Below are positions 1 to 5,083 of a stretch of DNA of 5,083 nucleotides, in pieces. The stretch lies in the NCBI GenBank assembly GCA_002376965.1, contig DFOV01000280.1, forward strand, positions 616 to 5,698, written 5' to 3'. Source of the DNA: Gammaproteobacteria bacterium UBA3532 (GTDB taxonomy: Bacteria; Pseudomonadota; Gammaproteobacteria; Enterobacterales; UBA3532). The first letter of the stretch is position 1; every line of letters begins with the position of its first letter. The position numbers and the translations under genes are program-made. Under the pieces are notes generated by a model. That model was not told the origin of the DNA. It did not search any database and was given only the letters and a program-made list of their open reading frames with translations.

Positions 1-2073
1 AAAGAACCATGGGATCTTGAGCTGCCATTAATCACGGCTGCTGGTCGACACATCTGGATGCGCTCAATTGGTCATGTCGAAGAAGTCAGCGGGCGAGCAT
101 TGCGCTTGTTTGGCATTTTTCAGGACATTACCGAGCAGCATGCCCTGCAACTGCACCGCCAAAACTTTTTTGATCTATCCATGGATCTCATCACTATCAT
201 TCAGGATGGGCAGATCACCGAGGTGAATGCAGCTTGGGAGTCGTTGATGGGGTTTAGTGGCTATGAAGTGATAGACAAGCCTTTTGCCACTCACGCCTCT
301 GATCGTGACAAAGAAAAATGCGACCAAATGCTGATTTGGCTGGAGGAGCTAGCTAGCGTTACCAACTTTGAGATTCGCTTTATAACAGCTGAAGGTATGG
401 AGCGTTGGCTATCCTGGAACGCGATTTTTGAAAGCGAAAACAAAACAATCTATGCCATTGCTCGTGATGTGACGGATATTAAACATACCGAAGAGGCGCT
501 GATCAAAGCGACAGATGATGCCGAAGCCGCGTCGCGAGCGAAAAGTGAATTTGTTGCCACAATGAGCCATGAAATTCGTACGCCGATGAATGGTGTATTA
601 GGCATGGTGCAGTTGCTGGAAGAAACAGATATTACCTTGCAGCAAAAAGATTATATCGACGCCATTCGCGATTCTGGTAAGGCATTGTTAACCATCATTG
701 ATGACGTTCTGGACTTTTCAAAGATCGAAGCAGGGCGCTTGGAAATTGATCCCATCCCTTTCAACCTCGAGCGAGCCAGCTTTGATGTCGTTCGCTTGCT
801 AGCACCAAAAGCTCAAGAAAAGTGCATCGACCTGGTATTAGATTATGATCGAGACTGTCCGCTACAAGTGGTAGCTGATCCTGGACGTGTTCGCCAGATT
901 TTGATGAACCTGCTCGGTAATGCTATCAAGTTCACCGACAAAGGTTATGTTGCGTTACGGATAATGATAACAGAGTCCTATGAAAAAAGTATCTGGGTTA
1001 GGTTTGAGGTAGAAGATACCGGCATTGGCATCAATAAAACCGGTGTTGAAAAATTGTTTCAGCCCTTCAGCCAAGTTGACGCATCAACTACCCGCAATTA
1101 CGGAGGAACAGGGTTGGGGTTAGCTATATCCCGGCAACTGGTTCGGCTGATGGGGGGAGAGATAGGCGTAGACAGTATTGAAGGGAAGGGGACCACCTTT
1201 TGGCTTGAGCTTCCTTTCGAGCTGGGTGAGCAACCACAAGACAGTAAGGCTGATTTGGCGGGCCGGTCAATTATGTTGCTGGAAGAAGATTCACTGTCGC
1301 GAAAAATTTTGGTTAGGCTGTGCAAACACTGGGGCATGTTGGTTGAAGTCTATTCCAACCTGGATGACGCAATGATCAACTTACAAGATTCAGCCAACAA
1401 GACCGAGATACTGGTCGTGGTCGACAACTGGGTACGCCAACAACCACAGCAGTTTGTTAAGAGCGTATGCCACCACCAGCCTGACTGCAAGCTGGTGGTG
1501 ATTTCCAGTCAGGCGGTTAAGGGTGATGGACGTTTTTTCAAACAAGCTGGATTTCATGGATACCTGACCAGGCCATATATGCATAGTGTGTTGATGCAAC
1601 TGCTTGAGACAGTACTTGGCCAAGAAGATAGTGATGAGCTGGTAACCAAGCATCGAGTAAAAGAGCAATATGAAGAAAAACAAACCAGCTTATCTGGCCA
1701 TATCCTGCTAGTCGAAGATAATTTCATTAATCAGCAAGTGGCCAAAGCCATGCTGGAGTCAATTGGGCTGACGGTTGATGTGGCTAATCATGGTAAAGAG
1801 GCGGTTGCCATGCACGCCGAAAATGCGGCCAGCTACGACCTTGTTTTGATGGATTGTCTCATGCCAGAAATGGATGGCTATGAGGCCACCAAGGCGATAC
1901 GTCAGAGTGACGTTCGTGCAGATATTCCTATTATTGCTTTAACCGCAAATGCCTTTGACAGTGCGCGATCACAGTGTGAAGCAGCTGGTATGAATGATTA
2001 TGTATCAAAGCCGTTTGAAAAAGAGCAGTTAATCGATAGGTTGAAATATTGGCTGTCGGGAGATAACGCATGA
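1..2073 (+). CDS. Hybrid sensor histidine kinase, PAS-PAS-HisKA-HATPase-REC-REC (5' end outside window)
   Basis: The frame is open from base 1, so the ATG at 58 is not the start: codons 3-46 already read as the end of a PAS/PAC domain ([10 protein letters not shown] ... [10 protein letters not shown]). Counting codons from base 1, a complete PAS domain spans about 52-160, followed by a short Ala-rich helix. HisKA carries [11 protein letters not shown] with phospho-accepting His190. The ATPase domain has N303/N307 in the N box, D339-T-G-I-G, an F box at 352-360 and GGTGLGL at 368-374, all intact, so the kinase should be active. An atypical receiver (about 419-539) keeps acidic residues and a possible Asp475, but has Arg524-Pro where Lys-Pro is expected. 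The C-terminal receiver (565-687) is canonical: E572/D573, D618, T648, K670. By family knowledge it autophosphorylates on His, passes the phosphoryl group to the C-terminal Asp, and then to a separate HPt protein, as none is fused. The PAS input suggests a cytosolic or membrane-proximal sensor. Any membrane segments would lie upstream. Its stop overlaps the next kinase start. Confidence 0.95.
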   Translation, partial: KEPWDLELPLITAAGRHIWMRSIGHVEEVSGRALRLFGIFQDITEQHALQLHRQNFFDLSMDLITIIQDGQITEVNAAWESLMGFSGYEVIDKPFATHASDRDKEKCDQMLIWLEELASVTNFEIRFITAEGMERWLSWNAIFESENKTIYAIARDVTDIKHTEEALIKATDDAEAASRAKSEFVATMSHEIRTPMNGVLGMVQLLEETDITLQQKDYIDAIRDSGKALLTIIDDVLDFSKIEAGRLEIDPIPFNLERASFDVVRLLAPKAQEKCIDLVLDYDRDCPLQVVADPGRVRQILMNLLGNAIKFTDKGYVALRIMITESYEKSIWVRFEVEDTGIGINKTGVEKLFQPFSQVDASTTRNYGGTGLGLAISRQLVRLMGGEIGVDSIEGKGTTFWLELPFELGEQPQDSKADLAGRSIMLLEEDSLSRKILVRLCKHWGMLVEVYSNLDDAMINLQDSANKTEILVVVDNWVRQQPQQFVKSVCHHQPDCKLVVISSQAVKGDGRFFKQAGFHGYLTRPYMHSVLMQLLETVLGQEDSDELVTKHRVKEQYEEKQTSLSGHILLVEDNFINQQVAKAMLESIGLTVDVANHGKEAVAMHAENAASYDLVLMDCLMPEMDGYEATKAIRQSDVRADIPIIALTANAFDSARSQCEAAGMNDYVSKPFEKEQLIDRLKYWLSGDNA
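1471..1500. repeat. Perfect 10-bp inverted repeat within the first kinase gene
   Basis: CACCACCAGC and its exact reverse complement GCTGGTGGTG flank a 10-base loop. It lies in the atypical receiver domain and encodes His-His-Gln ... Leu-Val-Val. No T-tract follows, so it is not a terminator. It may be chance in coding sequence or an mRNA hairpin. Confidence 0.5.
2058..2062 (+). promoter_or_regulatory. Ribosome binding site of the second kinase, inside the first kinase gene
   Basis: GGGAG lies seven bases before the ATG at 2070. With the ATGA overlap this allows both independent initiation and translational coupling by ribosomes ending at 2073. It supports 2070 as the true start. Confidence 0.65.
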
Positions 2074-4385
2074 GGCTGCTATGCCTGGATAATGGGAAAA
2101 CGTTTGGTGCTTTGGTCAAAGAAATCGCGTTGCGCAACGCGATTCTTTTTCGTCAGGTAACATCTATAGCTGACCTGAAAAAAGTTGATCTGGATAAAGT
2201 TGAGTTTATTTGTCTATCCGAGCAACTGGATGATGCTAGCGCGTTGGATGCTTTGCACTGGCTGCGTCAGCAACAGGCTTTGCAAAATATTCCTATTGTT
2301 CTGGTGGCCAGCCAATACGATAAGGCCTTACGTGATAGGGCGATTGCCTCGGGTATCACTGATGTGTTCGAGCGTGAAGCATTTGGTGAATTGGAAAGCT
2401 ATATTCGTCGCGCTTCCGAGCGCCATATAGCTATTGGTGGGCGCATCCTGGTCGTTGAAGACTCCGAGTCGATAGCGAATATGATAGCGAGTGTATTGGG
2501 TGAGCATGGCGTAGATACGGTGTGGTATGGCAGTGCTGATGGAGCATACGATGAAATTAGAAACGAAGATATTGACCTGGTGATGATTGATATCGTGTTG
2601 CCTGGAGAAATATCTGGACTGGGACTTATCAACAAAGTAAGGCGTTTACAAAGCCCTAGGGGCGATGTACCAATAATAGCCATGTCTGGTTTTGGTGATA
2701 AGGCCCGGCGCAGTCAGGCCTATGCATTAGGTGCGAATGAGTTCATTACCAAGCCAATTGATTTTGATGTGCTATTGCATCAGATAAGAACCTTGGTTAA
2801 AGGGCATCGCGTGATGAACCGAATGTTGGAGCAGCAACAGGATTTGCGCCGTGAGTCAGAAAAAAGGCGACAGGCACAGCTGCAAGCCGAGCGCGCCTCC
2901 CTGGCAAAAAGCGAATTTGTGGCGGCAATGAGTCATGAAATTCGAACGCCAATGAACGGTGTATTGGGTATGCTTCAATTACTACTCGATAGCCAGTTAA
3001 GTGATATGCAGCATCACTATGTGACCGCTGCTTATCGTTCCGGTAGAAATTTGCTCGATATTATTCAAGATGTTTTAGACTTCTCAAAGATTGAGGCAGG
3101 CAAGCTCGAACTACAACCTGTGCCTTTTGATTTGGAAAGGGCGGTGCATGACGTAGTTAACCTGCTTTTGCCTCTGGCCAAAGAGAAAGGGTTATCATTG
3201 GACATTGATTTTCCACCTAAAATGCCACGTAGCCTGTTTGGCGACGTATCTCGCTTGCGCCAGGTGCTGCTCAATTTGATTGGTAATGCGATTAAATTTA
3301 CTGACCAGGGATACATTCGGGTTCATGTTAATTTGTTAGGCATAACCGAAGAAAGTGTTCGGTGCCGGATTGAAGTTGTAGATAGCGGTAGTGGAATTAG
3401 GCAAGAAGACCAGCGACGATTGTTTCGCCCCTTTTCTCAGGTAGACGGCAGTGTGACACGTAAGCACGGAGGAACGGGATTAGGGCTGACCATTTCTCGT
3501 CAACTGATCAGTATGATGGGTGGCGAAATTGGTGTATCTAGTGAAGAAGGTAAGGGGGCGTGCTTCTGGTTTACCTTAGAGCTAAAGCAATGGGAAGACA
3601 GCAGTTATATCGATGAACCGGAACAGCATCTTAAAGGGATCGATATTCTTCATGTGACCGCATTGACTGATAGTGTTCTACGCAAAGCTGTCGAGCATGT
3701 TGGTGCTCAGTATCAATGTTGTTCTGTTGAGCAGCTGGCTTCGGTTGATATAAACAGCCAGTTGATCGTGGTATGGGATGATGATGTAGCTAAGGGAGTC
3801 GAGTTCATTCAAGGTATGACAAAACCGAGGAATATGGTGCTGGTCTACCACGCTAATGAGCTCCCTGTCCTGGATAGCTTTCGTAAGGCTGGTGGTAAAC
3901 ATTGGCTAATGACTCCGTATTTACAGACGGAGCTGTGGCAGCGCTTGCTGCATATTGCGAAAGGTGAAGGTGACTCGAGTGAACAGGCTTTGGAGAGTGT
4001 TCAGTTGGCGAATCTCTCGGGGCATTGCCTGCTAGTTGAAGATAATCTGATAAACCAGGAGGTTGCGCGAGCATTATTAGAGAGCTTTGGCTTGACAGTT
4101 GATATCGCGCAAAACGGGGTTGAAGCCATAGAGGCCTATCAACGTAAGCCAGACTATGATGTCATATTGATGGATTGCTTAATGCCTGTTATGGATGGTT
4201 TTACCGCAACGAGAGAGCTGCGTAACTTGGGATGCAAAAGCGCCATCATTGCTCTGACAGCCAATGCTTTTGATAGCGCCAGAGAACTGGCTGAAAACCA
4301 GGGAATGAACGACTTCCTCACCAAACCAATAGATCGTCAAGCGCTATACTATACACTCGCCAACTGGATAAGTACCATTCAATAA
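2070..4385 (+). CDS. Hybrid histidine kinase with dual N-terminal receivers, REC-REC-HisKA-HATPase-REC-REC
   Basis: This complete 771-residue protein has no PAS domain and no obvious membrane segment, so it is probably cytosolic. The first receiver-like domain (1-118) is degenerate: Ser50-Glu51 sit where the phosphorylated Asp should be, and the Lys-Pro motif is missing (VFEREAF). The second receiver (123-245) is canonical: E130/D131, D174, S206, K228-P229. A charged, Gln-rich coiled linker (about 246-280) joins it to HisKA, with His289 in [11 protein letters not shown]. The ATPase domain has N402/N406, D438-S-G-S-G, an F box at 451-459 and GGTGLGL at 467-473. A third, degenerate receiver (about 522-632) lacks the acidic pair and has Thr615-Pro in place of Lys-Pro. 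The fourth (650-770) is canonical: E657/D658, D702, T730, K752. From HisKA to the end it is clearly homologous to the upstream kinase. The intact receiver before HisKA suggests that kinase activity is set by phosphorylation from another kinase or HPt protein, possibly linked to its neighbour; that link is inference. Start: ATG in an ATGA overlap with an upstream GGGAG. Confidence 0.95.
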   Translation: MRLLCLDNGKTFGALVKEIALRNAILFRQVTSIADLKKVDLDKVEFICLSEQLDDASALDALHWLRQQQALQNIPIVLVASQYDKALRDRAIASGITDVFEREAFGELESYIRRASERHIAIGGRILVVEDSESIANMIASVLGEHGVDTVWYGSADGAYDEIRNEDIDLVMIDIVLPGEISGLGLINKVRRLQSPRGDVPIIAMSGFGDKARRSQAYALGANEFITKPIDFDVLLHQIRTLVKGHRVMNRMLEQQQDLRRESEKRRQAQLQAERASLAKSEFVAAMSHEIRTPMNGVLGMLQLLLDSQLSDMQHHYVTAAYRSGRNLLDIIQDVLDFSKIEAGKLELQPVPFDLERAVHDVVNLLLPLAKEKGLSLDIDFPPKMPRSLFGDVSRLRQVLLNLIGNAIKFTDQGYIRVHVNLLGITEESVRCRIEVVDSGSGIRQEDQRRLFRPFSQVDGSVTRKHGGTGLGLTISRQLISMMGGEIGVSSEEGKGACFWFTLELKQWEDSSYIDEPEQHLKGIDILHVTALTDSVLRKAVEHVGAQYQCCSVEQLASVDINSQLIVVWDDDVAKGVEFIQGMTKPRNMVLVYHANELPVLDSFRKAGGKHWLMTPYLQTELWQRLLHIAKGEGDSSEQALESVQLANLSGHCLLVEDNLINQEVARALLESFGLTVDIAQNGVEAIEAYQRKPDYDVILMDCLMPVMDGFTATRELRNLGCKSAIIALTANAFDSARELAENQGMNDFLTKPIDRQALYYTLANWISTIQ
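2123..2150 (+). other. Terminator-like hairpin inside the start of the second kinase gene
   Basis: Bases 2123-2144 form a perfect 22-base palindrome: a nine-base stem (AATCGCGTT with AACGCGATT) around a GCGC tetraloop. After one C come five T's (2146-2150). This is the usual form of a rho-independent terminator, yet it lies within codons 18-27 of the second kinase (encoding IALRNAIL), downstream of its start. If active on untranslated mRNA it would cut off the second kinase; ribosomes coupled from the first gene would suppress it. The structure is seen directly; its function is inferred. Confidence 0.5.
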
Positions 4386-4386
4386 A

Positions 4387-4406
4387 AAGGCCGCTATAGC
4401 GGCCTT
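4387..4406. terminator. Bidirectional rho-independent terminator between convergent genes
   Basis: An eight-base perfect stem (AAGGCCGC and GCGGCCTT) surrounds a TATA loop, beginning two bases after the kinase stop codon. On the plus strand the stem ends in TT and is followed by GTTC, a weak tract. On the minus strand it runs into TTTTTATTG, a much better U-tract that overlaps the kinase stop codon. It should end both the kinase operon and a minus-strand transcript coming from the small gene at 4440-4550. Confidence 0.85.
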
Positions 4407-4439
4407 GTTCAAAGTGTCGTGCTCAAGAACGTTCTGTAA

Positions 4440-4550
4440 TCAAGAGAGCGTGGACTCTAGCATTGATATCAACATAACAGCGGCAAATAATACATGCCAT
4501 AGCATCAACTTGATGGGTGAGTTGGTCAAATTGTTTTGGTTTCCAAGCAT
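4440..4550 (-). CDS. Small predicted single-pass membrane protein, 36 aa, unknown function
   Basis: The family is not recognised. The ORF starts at an ATG at 4550 on the minus strand and ends with TGA at 4442-4440. Residues 1-12 are polar and Asn/Thr-rich (MLGNQNNLTNSP). About 15-31 are hydrophobic (LMLWHVLFAAVMLISML), long enough to cross the inner membrane, followed by a short tail with one Glu. GGAGGA lies seven bases before the ATG, nearly ideal. Another in-frame ATG at 4565 would add five residues (41 aa) but overlaps this ribosome site and has no site of its own, so 4550 is preferred. A strong minus-strand terminator lies about 35 bases past the stop, and no competing gene covers the interval. 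Together, ribosome site, hydrophobic segment and terminator argue for a real small gene. Chance, or a non-coding RNA that happens to hold an ORF, cannot be excluded. Confidence 0.55.
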   Translation of the reverse strand: MLGNQNNLTNSPIKLMLWHVLFAAVMLISMLESTLS

Positions 4551-4557
4551 AACTAAA

Positions 4558-4563
4558 TCCTCC
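4558..4563 (-). promoter_or_regulatory. Strong Shine-Dalgarno for the small minus-strand ORF
   Basis: GGAGGA on the minus strand, with a seven-base spacer to the ATG at 4550. It decides between this ATG and the in-frame ATG at 4565, which overlaps the site itself. Confidence 0.6.
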
Positions 4564-4657
4564 ATGGATAACGATAAACACTATTTAAAGGTCAATACTG
4601 ATTAAAAAGTGGTGCTTAGTAAAAGACTGGCCTTGTCTTATTGATTACCACGTAACC

Positions 4658-4663
4658 ATTATA
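4658..4663 (-). promoter_or_regulatory. Possible -10 element of a minus-strand promoter
   Basis: The minus strand reads an exact TATAAT here. No good -35 hexamer is found 16-18 bases upstream, so the site would need an activator or be a chance match. A start near 4651 would give a leader of about 100 bases for the small ORF and a transcript of about 265 bases to the terminator. Confidence 0.25.
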
Positions 4664-4911
4664 CCTAAAGCACATAGGTGATGCATCGGGTTGAATGTGG
4701 AGTTGGGGGGGAGGTGGTGTTATGGCTTGTATGAAAAAGTGACATATCCAACGTAAACAGCTTAAGATACATGTGGCCCAAGGGGGCAAAAAACCAGCAA
4801 ATTCAGGCACTCCGGCTGTAAGATATCAACTATAGTGAAGTGGGGTGAATAGATTACAAAGAGTTGCTATATTGTCGTAAATTTAGCGCGAAAACTAATA
4901 ACCTGACCGTA

Positions 4912-4942
4912 TTGCAGTGCCAAAAAATGTCGCTTTTATAAC
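4912..4942 (+). promoter_or_regulatory. Weak sigma-70-like promoter candidate for the hydrolase gene
   Basis: TTGCAG at 4912-4917 precedes TTTATAAC: spacing is 17 bases to TTTATA or 19 to TATAAC, which is the better -10 match. Transcription would start about 50 bases before the hydrolase ATG. The match is poor in either register, so this is only a candidate. Confidence 0.25.
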
Positions 4943-4987
4943 CAAATCATATATAAGGTGATTGCGTATATCCCCTGTATATTTGAG

Positions 4988-4993
4988 AAAGGA
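4988..4993 (+). promoter_or_regulatory. Ribosome binding site of the hydrolase gene
   Basis: AAAGGA lies eight bases before the ATG at 5002. An in-frame TGA at 4984-4986, with no other start codon between it and 5002, fixes this start. Confidence 0.75.
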
Positions 4994-5001
4994 AAACTAG
5001 T

Positions 5002-5083
5002 ATGTTGCAACGATTGCTTCTGACCCATGGTGCTGGACAAGGGACCGATTCAGAGTTCATGCAAATGATGGATAAGCAGCTTA
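5002..5083 (+). CDS. Alpha/beta hydrolase, KANL3/Tex30-like family (3' end outside window)
   Basis: Only the first 27 codons are present. They read as a first beta strand (RLLLTH) running into HGAG, then GTDSEFM, the pattern that opens bacterial KANL3/Tex30-type alpha/beta hydrolases (typically LLLAHGAGAPMDSxFM). In that fold the HGxG region forms part of the oxyanion hole; the nucleophile elbow and catalytic His would lie beyond the window. The substrate of these proteins is generally unknown. No signal peptide is seen, so it is likely cytosolic. The start is well defined by its ribosome site and an upstream in-frame stop. It is a separate transcription unit from the kinases, which lie more than 600 bases away behind a terminator. 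Confidence 0.75.
   Translation, partial: MLQRLLLTHGAGQGTDSEFMQMMDKQL

Larger units (their letters stand above)
4566..5001. other. Intergenic region with no confident gene
   Basis: It lies between two divergently oriented genes: the small minus-strand ORF and the hydrolase. It contains stop codons in all useful frames, a run of seven G's at 4705-4711, a six-codon plus-strand mini-ORF at 4722-4742 with a good ribosome site, a minus-strand TATAAT, and an AT-rich stretch before the hydrolase. A 64-codon minus-strand frame (4616-4810, GTG start) resembles no protein I know. No tRNA, riboswitch or mobile element end is recognised. Confidence 0.5.

Noticed and set aside
58..60. ATG at 58 as the start of the first kinase
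   Set aside because: The frame is open to base 1 and encodes the core of a PAS/PAC domain before this codon, so the true start is outside the window.
1390..1683. 97-codon minus-strand ORF
   Set aside because: It lies fully within the receiver region of the first kinase, antisense to strong coding sequence, with no recognisable domain.
2399..2683. 94-codon minus-strand ORF
   Set aside because: Antisense shadow of the second kinase's receiver; low complexity, Ser/Ile-rich, no family resemblance.
4426..4435. 10-base palindrome AGAACGTTCT between the small ORF and the terminator
   Set aside because: Too short and isolated to call an operator; it has no T-tract and no matching copy elsewhere in the window.
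4567..4595. Minus-strand TTGACC as a -35 box for the small ORF
   Set aside because: The hexamer at the right distance (GTTATC) is a poor -10, and transcription would begin almost at the ribosome site.
4405..4605. 66-codon plus-strand ORF after the kinase
   Set aside because: It would start with TTG inside the terminator stem, has no ribosome site, and runs antisense to the better supported small membrane ORF.
4616..4810. 64-codon minus-strand ORF with a Pro-rich stretch
   Set aside because: GTG start, with at best a GGA abutting the start codon as ribosome site; the Pro run is just the complement of the G-run, and no family is recognised. It would matter only if conserved in relatives.
4771..4821. 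16-codon plus-strand ORF
   Set aside because: No convincing ribosome site and nothing recognisable in the product.
4967..4990. Possible LexA-type operator near CTGTATAT before the hydrolase
   Set aside because: The matching CAG half-site at the required spacing is absent.

Overview
The window looks like part of a gammaproteobacterial chromosome, probably from a marine or environmental lineage. The evidence is mid-range base composition, large PAS/receiver hybrid sensor kinases of the BarA-like type, compact ATGA-overlapping genes, and the start of a KANL3/Tex30-type alpha/beta hydrolase. No species can be named from the sequence alone. There is no sign of an insertion sequence, CRISPR array, tRNA or rRNA.

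Layout. Bases 1-2073 (+) are the 3' part of a hybrid sensor histidine kinase: end of one PAS domain, a full PAS domain, HisKA, HATPase, an atypical receiver and a canonical receiver. It overlaps by four bases (ATGA) a second, complete hybrid kinase at 2070-4385 (+), built as receiver, receiver, HisKA, HATPase, degenerate receiver, canonical receiver. The two share the whole HisKA-to-end module, including a degenerate receiver at the same place. They look like a tandem duplication in which the input domains differ (PAS sensors versus receivers). Neither visible protein contains an HPt domain or a DNA-binding output, so the phosphorelay must continue elsewhere.

A GC-rich hairpin at 4387-4406 follows the second kinase immediately and works on both strands; the better T-tract is on the minus strand. 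Facing the kinases is a small minus-strand ORF (4440-4550, 36 aa) with a near-perfect Shine-Dalgarno and one hydrophobic segment, ending about 35 bases before this terminator. It is a credible unannotated small membrane protein. Bases 4566-5001 are non-coding as far as can be seen and hold weak promoter candidates on both strands. At 5002 a plus-strand alpha/beta hydrolase gene begins and runs out of the window.

Most notable non-genic signal: a perfect 22-base palindrome followed by five T's lies inside the second kinase gene, about 50 bases after its start. It has the form of an intrinsic terminator and could set the ratio of the two kinases. Together, the two kinases probably form one signalling unit: the first senses a ligand or redox state through PAS domains, and the second integrates phosphoryl input through its N-terminal receivers. 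The signal and target are unknown.
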